Shown here one piece after another: positions 1 through 9,285 of a stretch of 64,000 nucleotides of DNA. How positions within the stretch are numbered: position 1 is the first letter of the stretch; every line of letters starts with the position of its first letter. Made by a program: the position numbers and the translations under genes. The stretch covers positions 1 through 64,000 of the forward strand of contig NZ_JABSNL010000004.1 in the NCBI RefSeq assembly GCF_013294025.1, written 5' to 3'. The DNA is from Flavobacterium aeripolare. Its GTDB lineage: Bacteria > Bacteroidota > Bacteroidia > Flavobacteriales > Flavobacteriaceae. Below the pieces are notes generated by a model. The model was not told the DNA's origin. It did no database searches and saw only the letters and a list, made by a program, of their open reading frames with translations.

Positions 1-1410
1 CCATTAAGCATTGATTCAGAAGGCGTATTGACCTTAGCGCCAAATACGGTATCGGGAACCTACAGTGTTGTTTATCAATTATGCGAAGTAGGAGCTAATC
101 CAGCAAATTGTGATTTAGCCACAGCTACAGTTGTAGTCTTGAATCCAATAATTGCAAATAGTGATGTTGCCTTTGATTTGCAGATTCCAGGTGTTACAAA
201 CCCAACTATAGTTGGAACAGTAACAGACAATGACTTATTAAATGGAGCGCCAGTTACGGCTGCGAATACAGATGTAACGCCAATCATGACTGGACCGTTG
301 AGTATTGATTCTGAAGGGGTATTGACCTTAGCGCCAAATACGCCAGCAGGAACTTATACAATAGAATATACTATCTGTGAAGTTGGTGCTAATCCAGTTA
401 ATTGCGCAATTACAACTGCTTCTGTCGTTGTAGGTGTTAATATACTAAATGCATTAGACGATATTCATGGACCAATTAGTGGGGTAGCAGGTGGAGACAC
501 TGGTCTAAATGTTTTAGATAATGACCTAGGTAATGGTGCTATTTTAGATCCATCTAGAATTACTTTATTACCAGTTACAAATGGACCTTTAAGCATTGCG
601 GCTAATGGGAATGTATTTATTGAGCCGAATACTATGGGAGGTATTTACACTATAAACTATACTATATGTGATATTGTTAATCCATTAAATTGTGCAACAG
701 CTGAAGCAACTATTATTGTCGAAGAGTTACCAAGTATCGCAGTTATTAAGACAGCTGTATTTGATGACAACAATGGAGATGGTTTTGCACAAGCAGGAGA
801 AACAATTACATACAGCTTCCAAATTACAAATACGGGTAACGTACCGTTATCAAATGTGACTATTACTGATAACTTGCCAGGGTTAGTATTAACAGGAAGT
901 CCGCTAATTAGTTTAGGAGTGGGCGAGATTAACACAACAGCTTATACAGGTGTTTACGCTTTAACTCAAAATGATATTAATTTAGGATCGGTAAGCAACC
1001 AAGCAATGGTTGAAGGTACAAGTCCTGAAGGAACTACCGTAAGTGACTTATCTGATAGCAGCAGTGACGCAAATGACGAACAAACAGTCTTAGGAGTTGT
1101 TGGTTGTGTTATTGAAGTCTTTAATGCAGTAGCTCCTAATGGTAGTGGTGATAATAAAATATTACGAATTAGAGGATTAGAATGCTATCCTGAGAACACA
1201 ATTGAAATATACAACAGATGGGGTGTATTAGTTTTTGAAACAAGCGGATACAACAATAGTGATAGAGCGTTTAGAGGACGATCAGAAGGAAGAGTAACGG
1301 TTAATCAATCTGCAGAATTACCTGAAGGAACGTATTTCTATATCCTACGATACAACGATGGTTCAGCTACATCTCAGCAGAAAGCAGGATATTTATACAT
1401 AAACAGATAG
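1..1410 (+). CDS. T9SS type B sorted surface protein, 5'-truncated
   Basis: The frame is open from the first base and already inside a repeat, so the true start lies upstream of the window. The visible 469 residues hold at least two full repeats of about 100 residues, each with a GPLSI core and a Y-T-I-x-Y-x-I-C strand near its end. A DUF11/DUF7507-like domain follows (GDGFAQAGETITYSF). The C-terminus is a gliding-motility CHU_C domain (IEIYNRWGVLVFE, then EGTYFYIL), which in this family is the sorting signal for the type IX secretion system. It is therefore probably a large secreted or cell-surface adhesin-like protein. A PorP/SprF gene begins 27 bp after the stop, the usual partner of type B substrates. 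The ligand is unknown. Confidence 0.88.
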   Translation, partial: PLSIDSEGVLTLAPNTVSGTYSVVYQLCEVGANPANCDLATATVVVLNPIIANSDVAFDLQIPGVTNPTIVGTVTDNDLLNGAPVTAANTDVTPIMTGPLSIDSEGVLTLAPNTPAGTYTIEYTICEVGANPVNCAITTASVVVGVNILNALDDIHGPISGVAGGDTGLNVLDNDLGNGAILDPSRITLLPVTNGPLSIAANGNVFIEPNTMGGIYTINYTICDIVNPLNCATAEATIIVEELPSIAVIKTAVFDDNNGDGFAQAGETITYSFQITNTGNVPLSNVTITDNLPGLVLTGSPLISLGVGEINTTAYTGVYALTQNDINLGSVSNQAMVEGTSPEGTTVSDLSDSSSDANDEQTVLGVVGCVIEVFNAVAPNGSGDNKILRIRGLECYPENTIEIYNRWGVLVFETSGYNNSDRAFRGRSEGRVTVNQSAELPEGTYFYILRYNDGSATSQQKAGYLYINR

Positions 1411-1437
1411 TAAAAACAATAAGACTTAAAATAGAAA

Positions 1438-2367
1438 ATGATGAAAAGACAACTAATGATATTCTTACTGTTATTATCTGGAGCGATCTATGCACAGCAA
1501 GACGCTCAGTTTACACAGTATATGTACAACACGATTAATGTGAACCCAGCTTATGCTGGTTCACGTGAGGCTCTAAGTGTATTTGCTTTACATAGGACGC
1601 AGTGGGTAGGACTAGATGGTGCTCCAGTGACTAATGCGTTTTCAGTGCATACACCCATAAATAACAGTAATGTGGGATTGGGGATTTCATTGATTAATGA
1701 TAGAATAGGTCCTTCAGATGAGAATAATTTAGCGGTTGACTTTTCATATTCAATTAAGACATCCGAACAATATAAATTATCATTTGGAATCAAAGGGTCT
1801 GCCAATTTATTAAACGTTGATTTCAATAAGTTAAACTTGTATGATAGTAATGAATATAGTTTTGCTACAAATATTGATAACAAATTTTCGCCTAACATTG
1901 GAGTAGGGCTTTATTGGCACTCTGATGATACTTATATAGGTATTTCGGCTCCTAATTTATTAGAGACAAAACATTTTGATAAGTATGCTAAAACAGGTGG
2001 GAATACTTATTTGGCAAGTGAACGTATTCACTATTTCCTAACTGCTGGACATGTGTTTGATTTGTCTTACAACGTTAAGTTCAAGCCGGCATTAATGACT
2101 AAGCTTGTTTCAGGAGCTCCATTACAAGTTGATGTTTCGGGAAACTTCATGTTTAATGAAAAGTTTACTGTAGGAGTAGCTTACAGATGGAGTGCAGCAT
2201 TGAGTGCATTGGCAGGTTTTCAAGTAAGTGATTCATGGTTTATAGGTTATGGGTATGATTTAGAGACTACACGTCTAGCGAATTACAATTCAGGGTCACA
2301 TGAGATTTTCTTGCGTTTTGAATTGTTTAATAGATACAATAAAATGGTTTCTCCAAGATTCTTTTAA
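1438..2367 (+). CDS. PorP/SprF family type IX secretion membrane protein
   Basis: This 309-residue outer-membrane protein has a signal peptide ending near IYAQ and the family's opening signature QFTQYMYNTINVNPAYAGS. The rest alternates short beta-strand-like segments, as expected for a PorP/SprF barrel. These proteins help export or anchor T9SS substrates carrying CHU_C tails, and the substrate gene lies immediately upstream. Two ATG codons are adjacent (1438 and 1441) and either may be used. An OmpA-family gene follows after 11 bp, so the three genes look like one transcript. The family assignment is firm; that it works specifically on the upstream protein is inferred from position. Confidence 0.93.
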   Translation: MMKRQLMIFLLLLSGAIYAQQDAQFTQYMYNTINVNPAYAGSREALSVFALHRTQWVGLDGAPVTNAFSVHTPINNSNVGLGISLINDRIGPSDENNLAVDFSYSIKTSEQYKLSFGIKGSANLLNVDFNKLNLYDSNEYSFATNIDNKFSPNIGVGLYWHSDDTYIGISAPNLLETKHFDKYAKTGGNTYLASERIHYFLTAGHVFDLSYNVKFKPALMTKLVSGAPLQVDVSGNFMFNEKFTVGVAYRWSAALSALAGFQVSDSWFIGYGYDLETTRLANYNSGSHEIFLRFELFNRYNKMVSPRFF

Positions 2368-2378
2368 AACTACCAATT

Positions 2379-4316
2379 ATGAAATTTACAAATATATTAT
2401 ACAGCATAGTATTATCTTTTTTTGCATGCGCGGTTTATGCTCAAAATGGAGCTGTTTCTAGAGCAGACAAACAATATGATAAATATGCTTATTACGACGC
2501 AATTGCTACTTATGAGAAAATTGCTGAGCGAGGGTATAAGGATGAGGATATGTTCCAAAAGTTAGGGAATGCCTACTATTTCAATGCTCAGCTAGATAAA
2601 GCTGCAAAATGGTACGAAGCTCTATTTGATATGAATAAAGATCAAGAACCGGAATATTATTACCGATATTCTCAATCTTTAAAAGCAGTAGAGGATTATA
2701 AAAAGGCAGATAAAATGCTAGAATTGTTTAATGAAAAATCTGGCAATGATCAACGAGGAAAATTATTTAGTAATAATCGAGATTATCTAGCCGTTATTAA
2801 AGCAAATTCAGGCAGATTCACGATTGAAGATGCAGGGATAAATTCAAATTATTCGGATTATGGAGCTGCTATTTATGACGGTAAATTAATTTTTGCCTCA
2901 GCAAGAGATACTGGAGGAGTTTCAAAAAAGATATTCAGGTGGACAAATCAAACTTTCACAAATTTATATAGTTCAGATATAAATGAGGATGGAACGCTAT
3001 CATCTCCTCAGCGATTAGCAAATGCTGTTAATTCAAAATTTCATGAGTCTACGCCTATTTTTACAAAAGATGGAAAGACGATGTACTTTACAAGAAATAA
3101 TTACCTAGATGGAAAGATTGGAAAAGATGAGCAAAGAGTAGTTTTGTTAAAACTTTATAAGTCTACTTTGACCGATGGAAAATGGTCAAATATAGTTGCG
3201 CTACCTTTCAACAGCGACAATTATAGCGTGGCACATCCAACATTAAGTGTTGACGAAAAAACTCTTTATTTTGCCTCAGACATGCCCGGAACTTTTGGCC
3301 AGTCTGATTTGTACAAAGTGGCAATTAATGCAGATGGAAGTTATGCAACTCCTGTAAATTTAGGTGCTAAAATAAATACAGAAGGAAGAGAGACTTTCCC
3401 GTTTATATCAAGTGATAACCAACTATATTATGCAACTGATGGTAGACCAGGACTGGGAGGATTAGATGTTTATGTTACTTCACTTAAAAATGAGAATTTT
3501 AATGATATTCAAAATGTAGGTTCTCCAATTAATAGCGAGAGTGATGATTTTTCTTTCTTGATTAACAATGAAACGCGTAAAGGTTTCTTTACTTCAAATC
3601 GTTCTGGAGGATTAGGTTACGATGATATCTACAAATTTGTTGAAACTAAACCGTTATTATGCGAGCAATCTTTAAAAGGGTTGATAACCGATAGCGAGAG
3701 CAATGCAATTATTGGGAATGCAAAAGTGACGCTATTTGATGAGAAGTTTGCAGTGATTGAAGAGACCTTTTCAAATCAGGAAGGGATGTATTCATTCAGC
3801 GTTTTATGTGCTAATAAATATTACGTTCGAGCCGATAAAAAGGAATATCAAGTTGCAGAGTCTAGTATAGTTATTCCAAATGAAAGTGGTAGTAGTACTT
3901 TACCATTGGCTTTGTCAAAACGAATCAAGCAAGTTGGTGTTGGATCTGACTTAGCTAAAACGTTAGAGATTCCAATTATCTACTTCGATTTAGATAAGTC
4001 TTTCATTCGTAAAGATGCTGCATTTGAATTAGCCAAAGTCTTGATTGTTATGCAAGAAAATCCAACTATGAAAATAGATATTCGTTCACATACTGACAGC
4101 AGACAAACAAAAAGCTATAATGAGGCTTTATCTGATAGAAGAGCTAAAGCAACAAAGGCGTGGTTAATTAAGAAAGGTATTGCTGCAAATCGTTTGACTG
4201 CTAAGGGGTATGGCGAATCTCAATTAGTAAATAAATGTGCAGATGGAGTACAATGTTCAGAAACAGAGCACCAAGCCAATAGAAGAAGTGAATTTATTAT
4301 TGTCTCTATGAATTAA
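2379..4316 (+). CDS. OmpA family protein with TPR and PD40-like repeats
   Basis: This 645-residue envelope protein has a signal peptide (cleavage near VYAQ), TPR-like helices over about residues 25-130, WD40-like (PD40) beta-propeller repeats over about 150-420 (recurrent 'LYFASDMPGTFGQSDLYK'-type strands), a carboxypeptidase-regulatory-like Ig fold near 430-510, and a C-terminal OmpA domain. The OmpA part carries the peptidoglycan-binding core SHTDSRQTKSYNEALSDRRA. It probably ties the upstream PorP/SprF barrel and its surface substrate to the cell wall. It is the last gene of the operon and is followed directly by a strong hairpin terminator. This domain order is common for PorP neighbours in Bacteroidetes. 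Confidence 0.93.
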   Translation: MKFTNILYSIVLSFFACAVYAQNGAVSRADKQYDKYAYYDAIATYEKIAERGYKDEDMFQKLGNAYYFNAQLDKAAKWYEALFDMNKDQEPEYYYRYSQSLKAVEDYKKADKMLELFNEKSGNDQRGKLFSNNRDYLAVIKANSGRFTIEDAGINSNYSDYGAAIYDGKLIFASARDTGGVSKKIFRWTNQTFTNLYSSDINEDGTLSSPQRLANAVNSKFHESTPIFTKDGKTMYFTRNNYLDGKIGKDEQRVVLLKLYKSTLTDGKWSNIVALPFNSDNYSVAHPTLSVDEKTLYFASDMPGTFGQSDLYKVAINADGSYATPVNLGAKINTEGRETFPFISSDNQLYYATDGRPGLGGLDVYVTSLKNENFNDIQNVGSPINSESDDFSFLINNETRKGFFTSNRSGGLGYDDIYKFVETKPLLCEQSLKGLITDSESNAIIGNAKVTLFDEKFAVIEETFSNQEGMYSFSVLCANKYYVRADKKEYQVAESSIVIPNESGSSTLPLALSKRIKQVGVGSDLAKTLEIPIIYFDLDKSFIRKDAAFELAKVLIVMQENPTMKIDIRSHTDSRQTKSYNEALSDRRAKATKAWLIKKGIAANRLTAKGYGESQLVNKCADGVQCSETEHQANRRSEFIIVSMN

Positions 4317-4339
4317 AAAATAGATATATTTAAAAATTA

Positions 4340-4368
4340 AAGCAACCTATAATCAGGTTGCTTTTTTT
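4340..4368 (+). terminator. Rho-independent terminator after the OmpA gene
   Basis: A GCAACCT/AGGTTGC stem with a 6-nt loop is followed by a run of seven T. It starts about 23 bp past the OmpA stop codon and closes the surface-protein operon. Confidence 0.85.
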
Positions 4369-4385
4369 ATTCCAATAAGGGAAGG

Positions 4386-5453
4386 CTATGCAGTTCTGAA
4401 AATTTTAAACAAGCCCTCCCAATCTACAGTTACACTTGTTTTAGTTAAGCCTTGATACTTGGGTATTTCATTTAAGCAGTCTGTTTTAAAATTTTCTAAT
4501 AAAGCGTAAGGTGCTTGTAAGCTGTTTTGTAATTTAGATGCTATTTTTAGTTGTAGGTCATGATTATATTCAGGAATAAAAAAGGCTTTTTTGCTTAGTT
4601 CTTTCAAGTCTAGTAGTATAGAATCTTCCGGTCTACACAGTATAATCTCACTTTCATTGAGTGCTGTTTCTAACTGTTTTGTAGTTAGATAATTGTAATA
4701 AGTAATGTTGTTGGCTGTCACTTTTTCTTGGTTTTTTTCGAAAACACCTTTTATGAAAATAACCTTACTGCTAAAATGTTCTAGATCACGTTGCAATTTT
4801 TGCTGCATGGCTGCTCGTTGTAGTTCGCTTCCAGAAACTACTATTAACAATTTATTCTTCATCGGGAGATCTCTGTAGTGCATGCGACTAATCTTTGCTA
4901 GATATTTGAGTTTTAAACCGAATAAAGGAGCGTTTGCAGCTGTATTATTCTCCGTATGATTTGCGCTATCGGTCTGCAGCCAGCATTCATCAAACTTCTT
5001 TATTTTCGAATAAAAGAAATTCACTACAATCGACTTAGGATACTTCAGACTAAGATTTAATTGTCGATCGATATAAACAGAAGGGATTTTTCTACTACTT
5101 AAGCCTAATCGTCCGTCGGATAGGATTCCTTCGAGCTCATATTTTTCGATCCATTTTTTAAGTATTTTTTTCTCATTTCTAATGGCTAGAAGAAGTCCTG
5201 GGATAGTATGTAACGAGTTCCATGACAACCGGGATGTTTTTGTGTTTACTTGTATGGCGTATGATGGGAGTTGTAAAATCTTGATGTAGGGGAATTCTTT
5301 GATAAGAAAGTGGTATGTTTCTCCCTCTGAAGCAAGGATGGGAATTAAGTTATGCTCCTGCATCGCTTTGATTAATACGATACTTTGTATCGCATTTTCT
5401 AAACCAGAATTAGAAACGGCTATTAGGATTGTTTTGCACTTTGTAGCTACCAT
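4386..5453 (-). CDS. MurG-like glycosyltransferase family protein
   Basis: This 355-residue protein looks like a GT-B fold enzyme of the MurG/ALG13-like group. The N-terminal half opens with a beta-strand and glycine turn (ILIAVSNSGLENA), and the second half begins at about residue 195 with KNKLLIVVSGSELQRA, like a Glyco_tran_28_C domain. Near residue 275 the nucleotide-sugar region reads ILCRPEDSILLDL where I would expect an RSGYST-type signature, so the binding loop is altered and activity is uncertain. The substrate cannot be deduced. It is a single gene converging on the OmpA operon. A diverged or inactive glycosyltransferase is the main alternative. Confidence 0.6.
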   Translation of the reverse strand: MVATKCKTILIAVSNSGLENAIQSIVLIKAMQEHNLIPILASEGETYHFLIKEFPYIKILQLPSYAIQVNTKTSRLSWNSLHTIPGLLLAIRNEKKILKKWIEKYELEGILSDGRLGLSSRKIPSVYIDRQLNLSLKYPKSIVVNFFYSKIKKFDECWLQTDSANHTENNTAANAPLFGLKLKYLAKISRMHYRDLPMKNKLLIVVSGSELQRAAMQQKLQRDLEHFSSKVIFIKGVFEKNQEKVTANNITYYNYLTTKQLETALNESEIILCRPEDSILLDLKELSKKAFFIPEYNHDLQLKIASKLQNSLQAPYALLENFKTDCLNEIPKYQGLTKTSVTVDWEGLFKIFRTA

Positions 5454-5545
5454 TGTATGTAAATCTTTTATAAACTGTAAGGTACATACAGAAAAGCACA
5501 GAGATATATACTGTAGATTACCAAAATATTAAGTAATAGTCCATT

Positions 5546-5586
5546 AAAAAAGGGCAATCACATAAAATATACGATTGCCCTTTTTG
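5546..5586 (-). terminator. Terminator after aspartate kinase gene
   Basis: The stem GGGCAATC/GATTGCCC is flanked by A and T runs, so it could work in both directions. On the minus strand it lies just past the aspartate kinase stop and is followed by T residues. Confidence 0.75.
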
Positions 5587-5601
5587 ATAGTATGAAAGTA
5601 G

Positions 5602-6858
5602 TTAATCCTCGCTGGTAATGATTTGCATGGTTTCTTTACTCACTTGCTTTAAGATCACTTTTTTGCCGCTTTCAACAGTCTCTGCTGCGGCATCATTAAA
5701 ATGTCTAATAGTATATAGAGTAACATTATCAGTGAAGTCTACTTTGAATTTTTTAGATAAAATAGTATTCATCTCTGTAAAATTGTCAAATTTATCTTCA
5801 ACACAAACAGAAAAGCTAATTGCTGAATTTTGAATTAAATTCACTTTTAATTTATACTGGTGAAACAAAGAGAATATTTCGCTAATATTTTCTTCCATTA
5901 TAAATGAAAAATCAATTGATGATAACGAAATTAATAGTTGTTTTCTTTTGACGATAAAACAGGGCAAATAAGGTTCTAGTGCAGTTCCCTTAGAGACACT
6001 AGTTCCTTTTAATAAAGGATTAATAAATGATTTAACATACAAAGGGATTTCCTTTTTCTGTAATGGTTGCAACGTTTTTGGGTGAATTACAGTCGCACCA
6101 TAAAATGCTAATTCGATAGCTTCACGGTACGAAATCTGATTTAATAAACTAGCGTTTTCAAAATAACGTGGATCAGCGTTCATGACTCCCGGTACATCTT
6201 TCCAGATTGTTACGCTTGCGGCATTCAAGCAGTAAGCAAAAATTGCAGCAGTATAATCTGATCCTTCTCTACCTAATGTAGTGGTAAAATTATTATCATC
6301 AGATCCTAAGAAACCTTGTGTAATATTTAATTTCTTGCGCTTTATATTTTTCGAAATGTTGTATTGTGTTGCCTCCCAGTCTACCTCTGCGTCTCTATAG
6401 TTTGCGTTTGTTTTAATAAAATGACGTACATCAATCCATTGCGTATCTATAGCTTTAAAATTCATGTAGTAAGCAAGAATGGTGGTCGAGATCAATTCAC
6501 CATAACTCACCACTTGATCGTATACAAAATTGTAATTAGGTGATTTATTGTTTTCTAAGAAGTACTCTAAATCGGCAAATAATTTGTTCACCGCCCCGAA
6601 GACTTCTTGCTTTTCATCCTCAAAAAGATCCATAATGATTTCGTTATGGTATTTTTTCACTTCTTGAACTGACGACTTTAGTGCTGGAGATTTATCAAAA
6701 TAGTCTTTGATTACTACCTCAAGCGCATTTGTTGTTTTCCCCATTGCAGAAACAACCAGTAGCACATCCTCATATCCCACTTTCTCTAGTAAATCATGTA
6801 CATTTCTTATTCCTGCTGCATCCTTTATCGATGCCCCTCCAAATTTGAATACTCTCAT
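5602..6858 (-). CDS. lysC: Aspartate kinase (monofunctional)
   Basis: The 418-residue enzyme phosphorylates aspartate, the first step toward lysine/diaminopimelate, threonine and methionine. The N-terminus carries the amino-acid kinase motif VFKFGGASIKD and continues with VVSAMGKTTNAL. The middle has the conserved GREGSDYTAAIFA and WKDVPGVMNADPR stretches. The C-terminal part from about residue 300 looks like a short, diverged ACT-type regulatory region (LLISLSSIDFSFI). It lies 34 bp downstream of a GNAT acetyltransferase gene in the same direction, so the two are probably co-transcribed, and a bidirectional terminator follows it. There is no homoserine dehydrogenase fusion. Confidence 0.93.
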   Translation of the reverse strand: MRVFKFGGASIKDAAGIRNVHDLLEKVGYEDVLLVVSAMGKTTNALEVVIKDYFDKSPALKSSVQEVKKYHNEIIMDLFEDEKQEVFGAVNKLFADLEYFLENNKSPNYNFVYDQVVSYGELISTTILAYYMNFKAIDTQWIDVRHFIKTNANYRDAEVDWEATQYNISKNIKRKKLNITQGFLGSDDNNFTTTLGREGSDYTAAIFAYCLNAASVTIWKDVPGVMNADPRYFENASLLNQISYREAIELAFYGATVIHPKTLQPLQKKEIPLYVKSFINPLLKGTSVSKGTALEPYLPCFIVKRKQLLISLSSIDFSFIMEENISEIFSLFHQYKLKVNLIQNSAISFSVCVEDKFDNFTEMNTILSKKFKVDFTDNVTLYTIRHFNDAAAETVESGKKVILKQVSKETMQIITSED

Positions 6859-6892
6859 ATCTTATCTATACGGTATTTATAATGCTACTTAT

Positions 6893-7402
6893 TTAGTCTC
6901 TTAATTTATTGGCAACAAAATCATTTATTCCTGCCTCATCCATTTGTACACTGTGCCACTCTTGTAAAACCTTTGCTCCAGTTTTTTCATAGAAGTCTAT
7001 CGCTGGAGTATTCCAGTCAAGAACATTCCAATCGATTCTTCTTACTTGGTCTTTTTTGGCTTGTTTTATAATTTCAGAATACAGTGCATACCCTGCTCCA
7101 GTACCGCGTTGTTCGCTTTTTACAACAAGATCTTCAAGATGAAGTGTTTTGCCTTTCCAGGTAGAGTAACGATAGTAATACAAGGCAATGCCTACGATTT
7201 CATTTCCATCTACAGCTGCGCTAGTGTTTGAAGGTATTTCGGCTACAAAAACAGAGAATAATGGCTCAGGTCCAAAACCATCACGTATTAAATCCTCCTC
7301 GGAGATAAGCACGGCATCTGGTTCTTTTTCAAAGTCAGCTAATTCTTGAATAAGACCTAATACGGCTTTCATATCCTTTTTTTCTCCTTTTCTAATTACC
7401 AT
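6893..7402 (-). CDS. GNAT family N-acetyltransferase
   Basis: This 169-residue protein fits the diamine/spermidine acetyltransferase-like branch of the GNAT superfamily. It starts with VIRKGEKKDMKAVLGLIQEL, has the acceptor-side strand LEDLVVKSEQRGTGAGYAL carrying the acetyl-CoA pyrophosphate loop (Q-R-G-T-G-A-G), and ends with the typical WNTPAIDFYEKTGAKV motif. These enzymes transfer acetyl groups from acetyl-CoA to small amines or amino acids; the actual acceptor is not evident. It is the first gene of a two-gene unit with aspartate kinase. A TATATTTG promoter element lies about 70 bp upstream. Confidence 0.88.
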   Translation of the reverse strand: MVIRKGEKKDMKAVLGLIQELADFEKEPDAVLISEEDLIRDGFGPEPLFSVFVAEIPSNTSAAVDGNEIVGIALYYYRYSTWKGKTLHLEDLVVKSEQRGTGAGYALYSEIIKQAKKDQVRRIDWNVLDWNTPAIDFYEKTGAKVLQEWHSVQMDEAGINDFVANKLRD

Positions 7403-7473
7403 ATTCTTGTTTTTTATAAAATGTAGTAGCCTAATAGCTATGCAATTTGGTTTTAAAATAGTTCTTTTATTAG

Positions 7474-7481
7474 CAAATATA
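7474..7481 (-). promoter_or_regulatory. Possible -7 element for the GNAT-aspartate kinase unit
   Basis: On the minus strand the octamer reads TATATTTG, matching the Bacteroidetes TAnnTTTG -7 consensus. I see no TTG at the expected 17-23 bp distance upstream, so the call is tentative. Confidence 0.4.
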
Positions 7482-7571
7482 CAATACTCGCAAACTAAGT
7501 AAACTTTATTGATTTCATTTTCACAAAAAAACCGATATTTGTTACTTCAAATTAACTACAACGATTTCTTA

Positions 7572-8591
7572 ATGGAAGAACGCAACAAGACTTTAGGCGA
7601 ATTTATTATCGAAAACCAAAATGCCTTTCAATACTCGTCAGGTGAATTATCTAGAATTATCAACTCCATCCGTTTGGCGGCCAAAGTAGTGAACTATAAG
7701 GTAAACAAAGCAGGATTAGTAGATATTACAGGAGCTGCAGGAGAGCAGAATATTCAAGGTGAAGACCAGCAAAAGCTAGATGTTTATGCTAATGAAGTTT
7801 TTATTCAAACGCTTATTAATCGTGAGATTGTTTGTGGTATTGCTTCAGAAGAAAATGATGAATACATCACTGTAGAAGGAAGTGATAACAGCCATAACAA
7901 CAAATACATTGTAATGATGGATCCATTAGACGGATCGTCAAATATTGATGTTAATGTGTCTGTAGGAACAATATTCTCTGTTTATAGAAGAATCACTCCA
8001 ATAGGAACTCCAGTTACTATGGAAGACTTTTTACAACCTGGAATCAATCAAGTAGCTGCAGGATATGTTATCTATGGTACGTCTACAATGATTGTTTATA
8101 CAACAGGTCATGGTGTAAATGGATTTACATTGAATCCAGCAATTGGTACCTTCTACCTGTCACATCCTGACATGCAGTTTTCAAAAGATGGAACTATTTA
8201 TTCTATCAACGAAGGGAACTATATTCATTTTCCTCAAGGAGTAAAAAACTACTTGAAATATTGTCAATCTGAAGAAGGAGATAGACCGTACACCTCCCGT
8301 TACATAGGAAGTCTGGTTTCTGATATTCATAGAAACATGATCAAAGGAGGAATTTATATTTACCCTACGAGCTCAAAAGCACCTAAAGGAAAACTGAGAT
8401 TGCTATATGAATGCAATCCTATGGCTTTTATTGTAGAGCAAGCTGGTGGTAAAGCGACAGACGGTTTTGGTAGAATAATGGAAATTCAACCTACAGAGCT
8501 TCATGAAAGAGTACCTTTCTTTTGTGGTAGCTATAATATGGTGGAAAAAGCAGAAGAATTTATGCTTGAAGCAAAATTAAGTAAGTACTAA
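7572..8591 (+). CDS. fbp: Fructose-1,6-bisphosphatase class 1
   Basis: The enzyme dephosphorylates fructose 1,6-bisphosphate in gluconeogenesis. The 339-residue product carries the class I metal and phosphate site [13 protein letters not shown] and the substrate region [20 protein letters not shown] chose the ATG at 7572, giving [12 protein letters not shown], rather than the in-frame ATG at 7509, because class I enzymes begin with a TLxEFI segment and the extra 21 residues look like untranslated leader. It is a single gene followed by a strong terminator that it shares with the convergent TerB-like gene. Confidence 0.95.
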   Translation: MEERNKTLGEFIIENQNAFQYSSGELSRIINSIRLAAKVVNYKVNKAGLVDITGAAGEQNIQGEDQQKLDVYANEVFIQTLINREIVCGIASEENDEYITVEGSDNSHNNKYIVMMDPLDGSSNIDVNVSVGTIFSVYRRITPIGTPVTMEDFLQPGINQVAAGYVIYGTSTMIVYTTGHGVNGFTLNPAIGTFYLSHPDMQFSKDGTIYSINEGNYIHFPQGVKNYLKYCQSEEGDRPYTSRYIGSLVSDIHRNMIKGGIYIYPTSSKAPKGKLRLLYECNPMAFIVEQAGGKATDGFGRIMEIQPTELHERVPFFCGSYNMVEKAEEFMLEAKLSKY

Positions 8592-8614
8592 TATACTACC
8601 CTGCATTAAAATAG

Positions 8615-8648
8615 AAAAGCTTCCGATTGTATGATCGGAAGCTTTTTT
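8615..8648. terminator. Bidirectional terminator between fbp and TerB-like gene
   Basis: The 11-bp stem AAGCTTCCGAT/ATCGGAAGCTT has a short loop, A residues before it and seven T after it. It sits between two convergent genes and can serve both. Confidence 0.85.
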
Positions 8649-8661
8649 TATGCTGTTATTG

Positions 8662-9096
8662 TTACGCTTTCTCTGCGATTTCAATCTCTGTGATGAATAA
8701 GTCAAGATCTGCTTTTTGATCTGCTAATTCAAGTGCTCTAGTCACGACACTATGGACATTCTCAGTTGTAAAACCAAGTCCTAGACATAGTTTGTGTAAC
8801 ATTAGCTCTTGGTTGTCACCTAAATGATGATCTACATGAACAATTCGAGCTAAATCGTATAAACGTTCGATTCTTTTTACATTTAAATAAGGAGGGTTGA
8901 GTGGATACTTAGCAGGATTCTCTAAAATCTCTTCGTATTCTGCAGCAGATATCTCAAGTCTAATCGCTAGTTTGTCTAAAAAAGCGCGCTCTTCTGGTGC
9001 AAAAACTCCGTCTGCTAATGCTAATCTAACAATAGATGAAAAGTGACCTTTGTTTCTTTGTTTGAATTCGCTATCAAATAAATCTGAAAATGACAT
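8662..9096 (-). CDS. TerB-like (tellurite resistance-type) helical protein
   Basis: The 144-residue all-helical cytoplasmic protein matches the TerB/DjlA-N type fold. An acidic loop ALADGVFAPEERAFLDKLA resembles the first TerB repeat, and HVDHHLGDNQELMLHKLC is its counterpart. The biochemical role of the family is not settled; it is linked to stress and metal binding. The start at 9096 (MSFSDLF) is preferred over the upstream in-frame start at 9123, because a TATCTTTG promoter element at 9121-9128 would overlap the longer reading frame. It is a single gene. Confidence 0.75.
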   Translation of the reverse strand: MSFSDLFDSEFKQRNKGHFSSIVRLALADGVFAPEERAFLDKLAIRLEISAAEYEEILENPAKYPLNPPYLNVKRIERLYDLARIVHVDHHLGDNQELMLHKLCLGLGFTTENVHSVVTRALELADQKADLDLFITEIEIAEKA

Positions 9097-9120
9097 AGTT
9101 AGTTTTTTATTTATATCGCA

Positions 9121-9128
9121 CAAAGATA
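9121..9128 (-). promoter_or_regulatory. -7 element for the TerB-like gene
   Basis: The minus strand reads TATCTTTG (TAnnTTTG) 24 bp upstream of the chosen ATG, which supports the shorter start. Confidence 0.5.
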
Positions 9129-9285
9129 ATTCAATTTTTAAATTTTTAATTTTCTTTTTAATTTTTCTTTATTAAACATTCTAATTGTACTTAATTTTAT
9201 GTTAGGATTTGCATAAGCTAATCTTTGTTCTTCAAAATAAATCGTAAGTTTACAATCCCATTACCCAATTAATATTAAAGAGTCT

